Shown here: piece by piece, positions 8,616-18,360 of the stretch
How the letters are laid out: each line of letters opens with the position of its first letter
Position numbering within the stretch: position 1 is the first letter of the stretch
Assembly: GCF_000364705.1 (NCBI RefSeq)
Contig: NZ_AQOH01000201.1
Span: forward strand, 1-64,000
Length of the DNA: 64,000 nucleotides
Direction of reading: 5' to 3'
Source of the DNA: Pseudomonas fuscovaginae SE-1
GTDB lineage: Bacteria; Pseudomonadota; Gammaproteobacteria; Pseudomonadales; Pseudomonadaceae
The notes under the pieces: model-generated
What the model was told of the DNA's origin: nothing
Database searches by the model: none
What the model saw: the letters and a program-made list of their open reading frames with translations, nothing else
Position numbers and translations under genes: made by a program

Positions 8616-9236
8616 ATGTGTGGACGTTTTGCCCTGTTTCGCTGGAACCCCGCCTTTGCGGCACTGCCCGGTTTTCCCGCCGATCAGCAGGCGCAATGGA
8701 ACATTTCGCCCAACGATTCGGTGCTGATCCTGCGTGCCAACGCCGGGCAGCGCGAACTGGCCAGGGCCCGCTGGGGACTGACGCCGGCCTGGCTGACCGA
8801 CCTGTCGCGCACACCGGCGCATGCGCGGGCCGAAACCCTGGCCGAGCAGCCGATGTTCCGCCAGGCGTTTCGCGAGCGGCGTTGCCTGTTGCCGGCCAAC
8901 GGTTTCTACGAATGGCGTGGCACCCAGCGCAAGCGCCCGTACTGGCTGACACCGGCCGAGGGCTCGAGCCTGTTCTTCGCGGCGGTCTGGGAGGCCTACC
9001 CGGTGCAGGAGCAGGTCTGGCTGAGTACCGCAGTGGTCACGCAAGCGGCGGCCAGCCAGCGTCGACCGCTGATCCTCGACGAGGCCGGACAGGCCGCCTG
9101 GTTGGCCGAAGACACTCCGCTGCACGTGTTGCAGGGGTTGCTGGCGAGTCCACAGATGCCGTTGCGCGAGCGTCTGCTGGCCAACCTGGTGAATGATCCG
9201 AAGCTCAATGCGCCGGAGTGCCTGACGCCGGGTTGA
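8616..9236 (+). CDS. SOS response-associated peptidase family protein (YedK/HMCES)
   Basis: 206 aa. After removal of Met1 the catalytic Cys2 is exposed (MCGRFALF), which is how this family forms a thiazolidine DNA-protein crosslink with abasic sites in single-stranded DNA, shielding them during replication. Other family blocks: WNISPND, ARWGLTPAW, HARAETLAEQPMFRQAFRERRCLLPANGFYEW (Asn and Glu of the active site) and the later LTTA-like STAVVT region. Start fixed by the need for Cys2. Located 48 nt after the DUF2007 gene. Confidence 0.93.
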   Translation: MCGRFALFRWNPAFAALPGFPADQQAQWNISPNDSVLILRANAGQRELARARWGLTPAWLTDLSRTPAHARAETLAEQPMFRQAFRERRCLLPANGFYEWRGTQRKRPYWLTPAEGSSLFFAAVWEAYPVQEQVWLSTAVVTQAAASQRRPLILDEAGQAAWLAEDTPLHVLQGLLASPQMPLRERLLANLVNDPKLNAPECLTPG

Positions 9237-9254
9237 GGCCCTGCGCTCGTTGAT

Positions 9255-9360
9255 GATCGTTCCCACGCTCCGCGTGGGCACGCAGCCTGTGACGCTGTGC
9301 GTCACAAGAGCGGACGCCGAGCGTCCAGGGGGCATTCCCACGCAGAGCGTGGGAACGATC
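9255..9360. repeat. 106-bp palindromic intergenic repeat, complete copy
   Basis: The element begins GATCGTTCCCACGCTC and ends with its reverse complement. Inside are successive hairpins: CCCACGCTCCGCGTGGG, GTGACGCTGTGCGTCAC, GGACGCCGAGCGTCC and CCCACGCAGAGCGTGGG. A decayed second copy is at 39165-39250. This is a recognised type of dispersed repeat in Pseudomonas genomes. Confidence 0.8.
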
Positions 9361-9403
9361 GGTCTACCAGCAGGTTTAGTGCAAGTCATCACACCGGGTG
9401 GTA

Positions 9404-11542
9404 TCAGACCTTGAACTGGTTGATCAGCCGGCGCTGCTGCTCCGCCAGCTTGGTCAGTTGCGCACTGGCCGTGCTCGACTCGTCGGCGCCGCCTGCCACC
9501 TCATTCGCCACCTGGCCGATGTTGATCACGTTGCGGTTGATGTCGTCGGCCACCGCGCTCTGTTCCTCGGCCGCACTGGCGATCTGGGTGTTCATGTCGT
9601 TGATCACCGACACCGCCTGGGTGATGGTTTCCAGTGCCTCGGCGGCCTTGGCCGCATGCTGCACGCTTTCGTCGGTCTTGTGCTGGCTGTCCTCCATGAC
9701 CTTGACCACTTCGCGGGTACCCTGCTGCAGCTGCTGGATCATCGACTGGATTTCTTCGGTGGCCTGCTGGGTCTTCTGGGCCAGGTTGCGCACCTCATCG
9801 GCGACCACGGCGAAGCCACGCCCCTGCTCACCGGCCCGGGCTGCCTCGATGGCCGCGTTGAGCGCCAGCAGGTTGGTCTGCTCGGCAATGCCACGAATCG
9901 CGGTGAGGATCGCGTTGATGTTCTCGCTGTCCTTGGCCAGGGTCTGCACCACACCGACGGCACGACCGATTTCCACGGCCAGGTCGCCGATGGCGGCGGA
10001 GGTATCGCGCACGATGCGCATGCCGTCGCTGGCGGCCGTGTCCGCGTGGCTGGCGGCCTGTGCCGCCTGGGTGGCGTTGCGGGCCACGTCCTGGGCGGTG
10101 GCGGTCATTTCCTGCACGGCGGTCGCCACCTGGTCGATCTCGGCCATTTGCTTGTGCACGCCGAGGTTGGTGCGGATGGCGATGTCGGCGGTGTGCTCCG
10201 AGGAGTCGCTGACGCTCTGCACTGATGTCACCACCTGGGTGATCATCGCCTGCAGTTTCACCAGGAAGGTATTGAAGCCCTTGGCGATCGAGCCCAGTTC
10301 GTCGGCGCGGTCGCTGCTCAGGCGGCGGGTCAGGTCGCCTTCACCCTGGGCGATGTCGTCGAGCATCGCCACCATCTGCCGCAGCGGCCGGGCGATGCCG
10401 TGGCCGACCAGCCAGATCACCAGCAGGCCGAGCGCGGCGATGATCAGACCGACCACCGCCATGCCGAACACGTCGGCCTTGCGTTGCTCGTCCAGTTCGC
10501 CCTGGAGTTTCTGCAGGTCGGCCATCACCGCGTTCAACGGCAGTTGCATCATCAGGGTCCAGCGCGCATCGCTCTGGCCGATGCCGAAGGGCAGGTAGAG
10601 TTCGATCAGGCCCTTGCTCTTGTCGACGTTGTAGGTCACTTCGCCACGGTTGAGTTTGCCCAGGGTGGCGACCTTGTCGGCATCGAGAATGTCGCTGACC
10701 TTCTCGCCGAACTTGCTCGTGTCCTTGGTGTACGCCACCAGGCGTCCGTTGGTCCCGACCAGGGCCATGTTGCCGGCCCCGTTGTAGAGTTTCTGGTTGG
10801 CCGCCACCAGCATGTCCTGGATGAAGTTCACCGACAGGTCGGCGCCGACGATGCCCTGGAACGCACCATTGACCAGGATCGGCTGGATGAAGGAGGCGAG
10901 CATCACCATCTTGTCGCCGACCTTGTAGGGGGCCGGGTCGATCACGCAGGTCTTGCGGGTTTCCTTGGAGCACAGGTAGTACTCGCTGGCGCGCACGCCG
11001 GTGGAGAGCACCTTCTGGTCGTCGACGTCGACCAGGGTCGAGAAACCCAGGCTGCCATCGTCATTGCGGAACCACCAGGGCAGGAAACGCCCGTCCTTGG
11101 CCGCACCGGCCTTGGCATTGTCGGCATAGGCCGCGTCGTTGTGATCCAGGGCGTTCTTTTCCCAGCCGATGTAGGCGCCGAGCACCTTCGGGTTCTGCTC
11201 GACGTTTTCCTTGATCAGGCTGATCAACTGTTCACGGCTGATGCCCAGGACCGGTTTGCCGTCGGCGTCCGCGGTGCCGAGCAGGGCGTTGACATGCACC
11301 AGCCCGGATGCGATCAGGAGGGGGGCCTCGAGCTCGCGCTGGATCTGGCTGACCTGGGTTCGGGCCAGGGCATTGAGCCGTTGTTCGATCACCTGTTCGA
11401 ACTGCTCCTGGGTGCGTTGTTGCACCATCTCCTGGGTCTTGGCGCCGGAGACCAGGGCGTAGATCACCAGGGCGGCGACCACGCTGAGAACGATGGCGCC
11501 GGCCAGGGCCGCGACGGAAAACTGGATCGACTTGAATTTCAT
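9404..11542 (-). CDS. methyl-accepting chemotaxis protein (dCache type)
   Basis: 712 aa from the ATG at 11542, preferred over upstream starts because GGAGCTCCC precedes it and [30 protein letters not shown] begins a clean first membrane helix. A periplasmic sensory region of about 330 residues ([27 protein letters not shown] are Cache-like) is followed by a second helix ([23 protein letters not shown]), a HAMP domain and a signalling domain with the hairpin tip [32 protein letters not shown]. No C-terminal CheR-binding pentapeptide. It senses an unidentified ligand and controls CheA in flagellar chemotaxis. Genomic context resembles PA4633. Confidence 0.93.
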   Translation of the reverse strand: MKFKSIQFSVAALAGAIVLSVVAALVIYALVSGAKTQEMVQQRTQEQFEQVIEQRLNALARTQVSQIQRELEAPLLIASGLVHVNALLGTADADGKPVLGISREQLISLIKENVEQNPKVLGAYIGWEKNALDHNDAAYADNAKAGAAKDGRFLPWWFRNDDGSLGFSTLVDVDDQKVLSTGVRASEYYLCSKETRKTCVIDPAPYKVGDKMVMLASFIQPILVNGAFQGIVGADLSVNFIQDMLVAANQKLYNGAGNMALVGTNGRLVAYTKDTSKFGEKVSDILDADKVATLGKLNRGEVTYNVDKSKGLIELYLPFGIGQSDARWTLMMQLPLNAVMADLQKLQGELDEQRKADVFGMAVVGLIIAALGLLVIWLVGHGIARPLRQMVAMLDDIAQGEGDLTRRLSSDRADELGSIAKGFNTFLVKLQAMITQVVTSVQSVSDSSEHTADIAIRTNLGVHKQMAEIDQVATAVQEMTATAQDVARNATQAAQAASHADTAASDGMRIVRDTSAAIGDLAVEIGRAVGVVQTLAKDSENINAILTAIRGIAEQTNLLALNAAIEAARAGEQGRGFAVVADEVRNLAQKTQQATEEIQSMIQQLQQGTREVVKVMEDSQHKTDESVQHAAKAAEALETITQAVSVINDMNTQIASAAEEQSAVADDINRNVINIGQVANEVAGGADESSTASAQLTKLAEQQRRLINQFKV

Positions 11543-11579
11543 GGGAGCTCCGGACGCGGGAGATGACGTCTGTCCGGTT

Positions 11580-11607
11580 GTATCGGCAAGGATTTGTTCG
11601 GGCATGA
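11580..11607 (-). promoter_or_regulatory. possible FliA (sigma-28) promoter of the chemoreceptor gene
   Basis: On the minus strand TCATG, 15 nt, then GCCGATAC, close to the FliA pattern TCAAG-N15-GCCGATAA. It ends 38 nt before the chemoreceptor ATG, a sensible distance. One mismatch in the -35 and one in the -10. Confidence 0.5.
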
Positions 11608-11816
11608 GGGGCGTGGCTGGAAATGACCGTTTTGAGTGCGCCCATGTCGTAAATGAATAAGTCTCCAGGCCCTGCCAGCCGCGCCGAGCAATGAGTCGTG
11701 AATTTTTTCCTACAAATGTTGAAGCTCGTCTGAAATCCGGAACGACAGAAGTTTTGTATCTGGCGTCGATACAAATCACCGCCTAGGATAGCCGGCAGTT
11801 TTCAGGGAGAGTGTTC

Positions 11817-12635
11817 ATGACTAAACGATTGGTTTTGTGTGCGTTGACGACGGGACTGCTGCTGGCCGGGTGCCAGGCGGTCAATACCACCAGCGGCGGT
11901 GCCGTTGGCGTTCAGCGCCAACAATATATGTTCAGTATGTTGTCGAGCCAGGAAGTCAATCAGATGTACGCCCAGTCGTATCAGAAGACCCTGGGCGAGG
12001 CCAAGGGAACGGGCGTGCTGGACAAAACCAGTGCCAATGCCAAGCGGGTCCAGGCCATCGCCAACCGGCTGATCGCCCAGGCGCCGACGTTCCGTCCGGA
12101 TTCGGCCCAGTGGCAATGGGAAGTCAATCTGATCAAGAGCGACGAGCTCAATGCCAACTGCGGCCCTGGCGGCAAGATCATCTTCTACAGTGGCCTGATC
12201 GATCAGCTCAAGCTGACTGACGACGAGATCGCCGCGGTGATGGGCCATGAAATCGCCCACGCCTTGCGTGAGCACGGGCGCGAAGCGATGTCCAAGGCTT
12301 ACGGCATCGAAATGGCCAAGCAGGGGGCGGGAGCCCTGTTCGGCCTGGGCAAGGACAGCCTGGCATTGGCCGATACCGTGGCGAATTACGGCATGACCCT
12401 GCCCAACAGCCGCGAGAATGAGAACGAGGCGGACCTGATCGGCCTGGAACTGGCGGCCCGCGCGGGCTACAACCCGAACGCGGCCATCAGCCTGTGGAAC
12501 AAGATGAGCAAGGCCTCTGAAGGCGCACCGCCGGAGTTCATGAGCACGCACCCGGCCTCCAGCAGCCGGATCGCCTCGTTGCAGGCGGCCATTCCGAAGG
12601 TCATGCCGCTGTACCAGCAGGCCCGCAAGTCCTGA
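11817..12635 (+). CDS. M48-family metalloprotease lipoprotein (LoiP/YggG-like)
   Basis: 272 aa from the ATG at 11817, with GGGAG at 11805-11809; the GTG at 11811 is too close. N-terminus MTKRLVLCALTTGLLLAGC carries a lipobox (LAGC, Cys19). The zinc-binding HEIAH sits in VMGHEIAHALREHGRE (about residues 144-148), with the third ligand Glu in ENENEADLIGLELAARAGYNP. These envelope proteases cut misfolded or loosely folded outer-membrane-associated proteins. Gln follows the Cys, so outer membrane anchoring is expected. Divergent from the chemoreceptor gene. Confidence 0.92.
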   Translation: MTKRLVLCALTTGLLLAGCQAVNTTSGGAVGVQRQQYMFSMLSSQEVNQMYAQSYQKTLGEAKGTGVLDKTSANAKRVQAIANRLIAQAPTFRPDSAQWQWEVNLIKSDELNANCGPGGKIIFYSGLIDQLKLTDDEIAAVMGHEIAHALREHGREAMSKAYGIEMAKQGAGALFGLGKDSLALADTVANYGMTLPNSRENENEADLIGLELAARAGYNPNAAISLWNKMSKASEGAPPEFMSTHPASSSRIASLQAAIPKVMPLYQQARKS

Positions 12636-12647
12636 GGATCTGTTCCA

Positions 12648-12812
12648 GTGGTTGAGCAGGACTCGTGGTTGAGCAGTACCTGTGGCGAGCGGGCTTGCCC
12701 GCGTTCGGCTGCGTAGCAGTCGCAAACCTGCTGCCTCGTTCTTTCCGATCGTACGAGTAGGCCAGGTTCAGGGCTGCTTTGCAGCCCAGCGCGGGCAAGT
12801 CCGCTCGCCACA
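12648..12812. repeat. REP pair (REPIN) with adjoining short direct repeat
   Basis: Inverted arms TGTGGCGAGCGGGCTTGCCC (12681 onward) and GGGCAAGTCCGCTCGCCACA (ending 12812) enclose about 86 bp containing further small hairpins. Just before it GTGGTTGAGCAG occurs twice (12648-12659 and 12665-12676). Typical non-coding REPIN of fluorescent pseudomonads. Confidence 0.75.
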
Positions 12813-12861
12813 TAAACCCTCTCCCCTGGTCTGGTCATCCAGCAGGGGGAGGGCACCGTCT

Positions 12862-13446
12862 TCAGATCCAGCCGCTGCTCTGCATCGCCTTGTACACCGC
12901 AACGATCGCCAGGATGAAGAACGCCGAGGCGGCCAGGCGGCGAATCAGGGTCAGCGGCAGCTTGTCGGCGGCGAAGTTGCCGGCCAGCACCACCGGTACG
13001 TTGGCAATCAGCATGCCCAGGGTGGTGCCGATGATCACCAGCCACAGTTCCGGATACTGGGCCGCCAGCATGACCGTGGCGACCTGGGTCTTGTCGCCGA
13101 TCTCCGCCAGGAAGAACGCGATCAGCGTGGTCAGGAACGGACCGAACTGGCGGCTGGTGCTGGCTTCGTCATCGTCCATCTTGTCCGGGACCAGGGTCCA
13201 CAGTGCGGTGGCGGTGAAGCTCGCGGCCAGCACCCAGTGCAACACCGCATCCGAGAAGAAACTGCCGAACCAGGCACCTACCGCGCCGGCTGCCGCGTGG
13301 TTGGCCAGGGTCGCGGCGACGATACCGGCGATGATCGGCCAGGGTTTGCGAAAACGAGCTGCCAGGATGAGCGCGAGCAATTGCGTCTTGTCGCCGATTT
13401 CGGCCAAGGCAACGATTGCGGTGGGAACGAGAAGAGAATCCAGCAT
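12862..13446 (-). CDS. TMEM165/GDT1-family cation transporter, probable manganese exporter
   Basis: 194 aa, six predicted membrane helices in two inverted halves. Each half carries the family signature E-x-G-D-K-T: ALAEIGDKTQLLAL (about residues 14-27) and FLAEIGDKTQVATV (about 112-125), the two acidic sites that bind the cation. Bacterial members export Mn2+ (MneA type); eukaryotic Gdt1 moves Ca2+/Mn2+. The upstream yybP-ykoY riboswitch strongly supports manganese as the substrate. AGGA precedes the ATG by 8 nt. Length and topology are complete. Confidence 0.92.
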   Translation of the reverse strand: MLDSLLVPTAIVALAEIGDKTQLLALILAARFRKPWPIIAGIVAATLANHAAAGAVGAWFGSFFSDAVLHWVLAASFTATALWTLVPDKMDDDEASTSRQFGPFLTTLIAFFLAEIGDKTQVATVMLAAQYPELWLVIIGTTLGMLIANVPVVLAGNFAADKLPLTLIRRLAASAFFILAIVAVYKAMQSSGWI

Positions 13447-13459
13447 CAGGTTTTCCTAA

Positions 13460-13503
13460 GGGGCGGGTCGACACGGCTATGACACGTACAGCCTTCCCGC
13501 CCC
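13460..13503 (-). promoter_or_regulatory. expression-platform hairpin before the Gdt1 gene
   Basis: GGGGCGGG and CCCGCCCC pair perfectly, with a second helix (AGCC/GGCT) inside. The 3' arm ends 3 nt before the AGGA ribosome-binding site. Whether it blocks transcription or translation is inference; there is no T-run after it. Confidence 0.55.
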
Positions 13504-13517
13504 GGGTAAGGTGTGCG

Positions 13518-13648
13518 TGTCATAGGTCTTGTCAAACCCCGGGTTCGTCTGTGCGAACCGTGGGTCGCATGCGCCATGGTCTGAGGACCAAGTATGTTGA
13601 CGCATGCCGGACGAGCGTGGCGCTCGTGGGAGACTACTCCCCTAGGAC
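13518..13648 (-). ncRNA. yybP-ykoY manganese riboswitch
   Basis: Read on the minus strand, the 5' part contains CTAGGGGAGTAGTCTCCC (around 13629-13646), then CGTCAACATACTTGGTC, and the 3' part GACAAGACCTATG (13521-13533). These correspond to the conserved GGGGAGUAG, GUCAACAUAC and AAGACCU blocks of the yybP-ykoY family, which binds Mn2+ and activates Mn exporters such as mntP. The first and last blocks can pair as P1 (CCTAGG with CCTATG, one mismatch). It lies in the leader of a Gdt1-type transporter, as expected. Confidence 0.88.
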
Positions 13649-13655
13649 GGAGCGG

Positions 13656-13684
13656 ATTCTGCCTAGGCAAAATCCATTGCGCAA
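13656..13684 (-). promoter_or_regulatory. candidate sigma-70 promoter for the riboswitch transcript
   Basis: On the minus strand TTGCGC, 17 bp, CAGAAT. The predicted transcription start falls at about 13648, exactly where the riboswitch 5' strand of P1 begins. The hexamers are only moderate matches. Confidence 0.45.
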
Positions 13685-13695
13685 GCGTTTATTTT

Positions 13696-14694
13696 TCAGC
13701 CGCGCCTGGCGCTGTAGATTCGGAAACCGTCGCCTTCGGCCCGCGTCACGCAGTTGCCCAGGTGCTCCTCGATCAGCGGTTGGTAGCGCAGGAAGCTGTT
13801 CGCCACGAGGCGAAGTTCGCCGCCGCTTCGCAGATGTTTGGCCGATTTTTTCAGCAGGTTCTCGCTGGCCTGGTAATCGGTATGAACCCCGGTGTGGAAC
13901 GGCGGATTGCTCAGGATCGTGCTCAATCCGAGGGGGGCGGCATCGATGCCGTCACCGGTCAGCACTTCACCTTCCAGCCCATTGGCCGCCAGTGTCAGGC
14001 GACTGCTGGCCGCAGCGAAGGCATCGACGTCGAGCATGACCACGGGGTTGTCCGGGTAACGACGCTTCACCGCCGCGCCGAGGACACCGGCGCCGCAGCC
14101 GAAGTCGAGCAGGGGACCGCCGGGCAGGTTGTCCAGGTGTTCGAGCAGCAGGGCCGTGCCACGGTCGAGACGGCCATGGCTGAACACGCCCGGCAGGCTG
14201 ACCACCGTCAGCGGGCCATCGGCCAGTTCCAACTGGTAGTGCCTGGCGAGGCTCTCCAGCGGTTTGGCCTGTGGTGCCTCGGCGACACCAACCTGCCACA
14301 GCTGGCAATGCCGGGCGCTGTCGAGCTTGCGTGGCTTGCCGAGTGTCGACAGCTGTTTGGCCGCGCCTTCGATGCCGCCGCGCTTTTCACCGACCAGGAA
14401 AACCTCGCCGCCGGGCAGCCGCGAGGCGACGGCATTGAGCAGGTAGTCGGCCAGTTCGCGGGACTTGGGCAGGAACACCACGGCGGCGTCGAACGCTGCC
14501 TCCGGCGGACTCACGCCAAAGTGGCTGCACCCGGCGAAACGTGCCTCCAGCGCCGCCTGGTCACCGGCATGCCAGCACCAGCCGCGGGCATTGGGCAAGT
14601 GGCCGAGCAGGTCATCGGCGGGCAGGCCGACCAGCAGCAGGTTGCCCTGGAAATATTCGGCCTGACGAAGCAGTACTTCACTGCGCGGATCCAT
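13696..14694 (-). CDS. rsmC: 16S rRNA (guanine1207-N2)-methyltransferase
   Basis: 332 aa from the ATG at 14694 with AGGGAGC upstream. The N-terminal half is the catalytically inactive duplicate domain ([39 protein letters not shown]) and the C-terminal half a SAM-dependent Rossmann methyltransferase: [15 protein letters not shown] (about residues 190-204) and the N-P-P-F-H catalytic motif in [13 protein letters not shown]. It methylates G1207 of 16S rRNA in the 30S subunit. Gene lies 32 nt after hprA, so the two are probably co-transcribed. Confidence 0.93.
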   Translation of the reverse strand: MDPRSEVLLRQAEYFQGNLLLVGLPADDLLGHLPNARGWCWHAGDQAALEARFAGCSHFGVSPPEAAFDAAVVFLPKSRELADYLLNAVASRLPGGEVFLVGEKRGGIEGAAKQLSTLGKPRKLDSARHCQLWQVGVAEAPQAKPLESLARHYQLELADGPLTVVSLPGVFSHGRLDRGTALLLEHLDNLPGGPLLDFGCGAGVLGAAVKRRYPDNPVVMLDVDAFAAASSRLTLAANGLEGEVLTGDGIDAAPLGLSTILSNPPFHTGVHTDYQASENLLKKSAKHLRSGGELRLVANSFLRYQPLIEEHLGNCVTRAEGDGFRIYSARRG

Positions 14695-14726
14695 GGTCTG
14701 CTCCCTGAAAAAAGTTCGGCAGTCTA

Positions 14727-15692
14727 TCAATTGACGACCCGCAGCGCTGCCCCGGCGAAAAAGCCCAGGGCATTTTCCGCCAGTTGGCCGACGATGCGCT
14801 GCCGGGCCTCGCGGCTGCCCCAGGCGTTGTGCGGGGTGACGATCAGGCGTGGAATGTCGCCGGCCAGCAGCGGGTTGCCGGCGCTGGGCGGTTCGACGCT
14901 GAGCACGTCGGTCGCGGCACCGCCGAGATGGCCGTTGCGCAGGGCCTCGGCCAGTGCCTGCTCGTCGATCAGGCCACCCCGCGCGGTATTCACCACGAAG
15001 GCGCCCGGCTTGAGCAGGGCCAGTTCGGCGGCGCCGATGAAGTGGCGGGTGTGTTCGTTCAATGGGCAGTGCAGGGTCAGGGCGTCGACCTGTGGCAGCA
15101 ACTGCGCCAGGGGGATGCGGTCGTCACGCTGTGGCCGGCCGGGAATCTGTCCCAGCAGCACCCGCATGCCGAAGGCCTCGGCCAACCTGGCTACCGCGCC
15201 ACCCAATTCGCCATGGCCGAGCAGGCCGAGGGTCTTGCCCTGCAGCTCGACGATCGGGAAGTCCAGCAGGCAGAACTGCGTCGCCTGCTGCCAGCGGCCT
15301 TCGCCCACGGCTTTCTGGTAGTCGTTCAGGCGGGTCGCCAGGGCCAGCAGCAACATCAGCGTATGCTGGGCCACCGACGGCGTGCCATAGGCCTGGCAGT
15401 TGCTGACGGTGATGCCGCGTTCCCGGGCTGCGACCAGGTCGACATTGTTGGTGCCGGTGGCGGACACCAGGATCAGTTTCAGATCGGGGCAGGCTGCCAG
15501 GGTCGCGGCATCCAGCGGCACCTTGTTGCTGATGGCGACGGTTGCCCCGGCCAGGTGTTCGAGCAGATTCTGCGGCGTGGTCCGGCTGCACAGGCGCAAT
15601 TCATCGAAGCAGTTGCGCAGCGGTTCGAGGTCGAGATCGCCGAGGTCCAGGGAGGGATGATCGAGAAATACCGCGCGGCGAGGGTGGCTCAT
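14727..15692 (-). CDS. hprA: 2-hydroxyacid dehydrogenase (glycerate/hydroxypyruvate reductase type)
   Basis: 321 aa from the ATG at 15692 (AAAGGT 9 nt upstream; the preceding TTG is less likely). D-isomer-specific 2-hydroxyacid dehydrogenase: NAD(P)-binding segment [24 protein letters not shown] (about residues 141-164), catalytic Arg in [10 protein letters not shown], Glu in DVLSVEPP and His in TPHNAWGS. The family reduces hydroxypyruvate/glyoxylate to glycerate/glycolate; the position next to rsmC matches PA4626 hprA. Substrate is inferred from this context. Confidence 0.85.
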   Translation of the reverse strand: MSHPRRAVFLDHPSLDLGDLDLEPLRNCFDELRLCSRTTPQNLLEHLAGATVAISNKVPLDAATLAACPDLKLILVSATGTNNVDLVAARERGITVSNCQAYGTPSVAQHTLMLLLALATRLNDYQKAVGEGRWQQATQFCLLDFPIVELQGKTLGLLGHGELGGAVARLAEAFGMRVLLGQIPGRPQRDDRIPLAQLLPQVDALTLHCPLNEHTRHFIGAAELALLKPGAFVVNTARGGLIDEQALAEALRNGHLGGAATDVLSVEPPSAGNPLLAGDIPRLIVTPHNAWGSREARQRIVGQLAENALGFFAGAALRVVN

Positions 15693-15778
15693 CAACTGTA
15701 CCTTTTGTGCTGTCGGGGGAACGCGTAAGGTAGCCAGCCTAACAGATGACCTGACCAGTTACCGAGGAGTCCACGGGC

Positions 15779-16414
15779 GTGACCATGTACCTGACCGAAT
15801 TCTTGACCGTTGCGCTGATCCACCTGCTGGCGGTGGCCAGCCCGGGGCCCGACTTTGCCGTGGTGGTGCGCGAAAGCGTGACCCACGGACGCCGTGCCGG
15901 TACCTGGACCGCCCTGGGCGTCGGCAGCGCGATCTTCCTGCATGTCGGCTATTCGCTGTTGGGCATCGGCCTGATCGTGTCGCAGTCGATCGTGCTGTTC
16001 AACGTACTGAAATGGCTGGCGGCGGCCTACCTGCTGTACATCGGCTTCAAGGCCATCCGGGCCAGGCCGGCGGCAGCGAGCACCGAATCACTGGCCAGGG
16101 AGGCTGGCGAGCGCACGGCGCTTGGGGCCTATGTCGCGGGCTTCGTGACCAATGGTCTGAACCCCAAGGCGACGCTGTTTTTCCTGTCGTTGTTCACCGT
16201 GGTGATCAATCCGCACACGCCGCTGATGATCCAGGCCGGCTACGGTGTCTACCTGGCCGCGGCCACCGCCCTGTGGTTCTGCCTGGTGGCGAGGCTGTTC
16301 AGCCAGCCGCGGGTCCGCGCCGGCTTCGCCCGCATGGGCCACTGGTTCGACCGGACCATGGGCGCGGTGCTGATCGCCATTGGGGTGAAGCTGGCGTTCA
16401 GCGAGATGCATTGA
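15779..16414 (+). CDS. LysE-family amino-acid exporter
   Basis: 211 aa from a GTG at 15779, which is 9 nt after GAGGAG; the ATG at 15785 would be 15 nt away. Six predicted helices and the RhtB/LysE signature HLLAVASPGPDFAVVVRESVTHGRRAGTWTALGVGSAIF at the N-terminus, followed by FKAIRARP and GFVTNGLNPKATLFFLSLF. Members export amino acids (lysine, homoserine, threonine) or related small metabolites at the inner membrane. The substrate cannot be read from sequence. Divergent from hprA. Confidence 0.88.
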   Translation: MTMYLTEFLTVALIHLLAVASPGPDFAVVVRESVTHGRRAGTWTALGVGSAIFLHVGYSLLGIGLIVSQSIVLFNVLKWLAAAYLLYIGFKAIRARPAAASTESLAREAGERTALGAYVAGFVTNGLNPKATLFFLSLFTVVINPHTPLMIQAGYGVYLAAATALWFCLVARLFSQPRVRAGFARMGHWFDRTMGAVLIAIGVKLAFSEMH

Positions 16415-16677
16415 GTTCGCCGAAGGGGTTCAGGCGGGCGACATGATCCTGCGGGTTCTCCCCGAGCAAGCGGCGAAATATCGGACTCAATGCCCTTTGT
16501 TGTCGAAGCCGCAAGCCTTGGCCAATGGTTGCACGCGGTTTCCGGCGTAAATGTCCCATGGCCATTAATCACGTCCGTCTGCAAATCATCCCTTTGGCTG
16601 ATTTAGAGAGTGCGCGGCGTCTCTAGAGTGCCTATCTTTAGCCAGCCACGACCGTGCAGTCAGAGAAAGGGAACTCC

Positions 16678-18360
16678 ATGTTGCAGACACGCGTAATTCC
16701 GCCCGCCGAAGGGGCTTATCGATACCCGCTGCTGATCAAGCGGCTGCTGATGTCCGGCAGCCGCTATGAAAAGACCCGCGAAATCGTCTACCGCGACAAG
16801 GTGCGCTACAGCTATCCGACCCTGGCCGAGCGGGTCGCCCGCCTGGCCAACGTGCTGACCGCCGCTGGCGTCAAGGCTGGCGATACCGTGGCGGTGATGG
16901 ACTGGGACAGCCATCGCTACCTGGAGTGCATGTTCGCCATTCCGATGCTGGGGGCGGTGATCCATACGATCAACGTGCGCCTGTCGCCGGAGCAGATCCT
17001 CTACACCATGAACCACGCCGATGACCGCTTCGTGCTGGTCAACAGCGAGTTCGTCGGGCTGTACCAGGCGATTGCCGGGCAACTGACCACCGTGGAGAAG
17101 ACCCTGCTGCTCACCGATACCGACGCGACCACGGCCGATCTGCCGAACCTGGTCGGCGAGTACGAACAACTGCTGGCGGCGGCCAGCCCGGTCTACGACT
17201 TCCAGGATTTCGACGAGAACTCCGTCGCCACCACCTTCTACACCACCGGTACCACCGGCAATCCCAAGGGCGTGTATTTCAGCCATCGGCAACTGGTGCT
17301 GCACACCATGGGCGTGGCGACGGTCATGGGCAGTGTCGACAGCGTGCGCCTGCTGGGCACCAGCGACGTGTACATGCCGATCACCCCGATGTTCCATGTG
17401 CACGCCTGGGGTCTACCCTACGTGGCGACCATGCTCGGGCTCAAGCAGGTCTACCCCGGCCGCTATGACCCGGAGTACCTGGTGGAGCTGTGGCGGCGGG
17501 AAAAGGTGACCTTTTCCCACTGCGTGCCGACCATCCTGCAGATGGTGCTCAATGCCAAGGCGGCGCAGGGCACCGACTTCAAGGGCTGGAAGATGGTCAT
17601 CGGCGGCAGCGCCCTGAATCGCACGCTGTACGAAACGGCCAAGAACCGTGGCATCCAGCTGACGGCCGCCTACGGCATGTCGGAAACCGGACCACTGGTG
17701 TCCTGTGCCCATCTCAACGAGGAACTGTTGGCCGGCAGCGAGGACGAGCGCACCACCTACCGGATCAAGGCCGGCGTGCCGGGCCCGCTGGTCGAGGCGG
17801 CGATCATTGACGATGAGGGCAACTTCCTCCCGGCCGATGGCGAAAGCCAGGGTGAACTGGTGCTGCGTGCGCCATGGCTGAGCGAAGGCTATTTCAACGA
17901 GCCGGAGAAGGGCGCCCAGCTCTGGACCGGCGGCTGGCAGCACACCGGTGACGTCGCGACCCTGGACAGCATGGGCGTGATCGACATCCGCGACCGGATC
18001 AAGGACGTGATCAAGACCGGCGGTGAATGGGTGTCGTCCCTGGCCCTGGAAGACCTGGTCAGTCGCCATCCGGGAGTCCGCGAAGTGGCCGTGGTGGGCA
18101 TCGCCGACCCGCAATGGGGCGAGCGCCCCTTTGCCTTGCTGGTGCTGCACGAGGGGCATCAGCTCGATGCGCGGGAACTCAAGGAGCACCTAAAGCCGTT
18201 CGTCGAGCTTGGCCACCTGAGCAAGTGGGCGATTCCGAGCCAGATCGCCGTTGTTACTGAAATTCCCAAGACCAGCGTCGGCAAGCTCGACAAGAAACGC
18301 ATCCGTCTCGACATCGTCGAATGGCAGGAGAGCAACAGCGCCTTCCTTTCCACCTTGTAA
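16678..18360 (+). CDS. AMP-forming acyl-CoA synthetase (medium-chain fatty acid type)
   Basis: 560 aa from the ATG at 16678 with AAAGGGAA upstream. ANL-superfamily ligase that activates a carboxylic acid to acyl-AMP and then acyl-CoA. Motifs: YTTGTTGNPKGVYFSH (about residues 197-212, P-loop A3), AYGMSETGPL (A5), WQHTGDVATLD (A7), DRIKDVIKTGGEWVSSLALED (A8) and KTSVGKLDKK with the catalytic lysine near the C-terminus. Overall most like AlkK/medium-chain fatty acyl-CoA ligases. It stands upstream of DUF1302 and DUF1329 genes and a MalT-like activator, an arrangement also found in P. putida, suggesting uptake and activation of fatty-acid-like substrates. Confidence 0.88.
   Translation: MLQTRVIPPAEGAYRYPLLIKRLLMSGSRYEKTREIVYRDKVRYSYPTLAERVARLANVLTAAGVKAGDTVAVMDWDSHRYLECMFAIPMLGAVIHTINVRLSPEQILYTMNHADDRFVLVNSEFVGLYQAIAGQLTTVEKTLLLTDTDATTADLPNLVGEYEQLLAAASPVYDFQDFDENSVATTFYTTGTTGNPKGVYFSHRQLVLHTMGVATVMGSVDSVRLLGTSDVYMPITPMFHVHAWGLPYVATMLGLKQVYPGRYDPEYLVELWRREKVTFSHCVPTILQMVLNAKAAQGTDFKGWKMVIGGSALNRTLYETAKNRGIQLTAAYGMSETGPLVSCAHLNEELLAGSEDERTTYRIKAGVPGPLVEAAIIDDEGNFLPADGESQGELVLRAPWLSEGYFNEPEKGAQLWTGGWQHTGDVATLDSMGVIDIRDRIKDVIKTGGEWVSSLALEDLVSRHPGVREVAVVGIADPQWGERPFALLVLHEGHQLDARELKEHLKPFVELGHLSKWAIPSQIAVVTEIPKTSVGKLDKKRIRLDIVEWQESNSAFLSTL

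Noticed and set aside
9255..9360. Possible CRISPR-like repeat
   Set aside because: Hairpins are different from one another, no regular spacers and no cas genes; it is a dispersed palindromic repeat.
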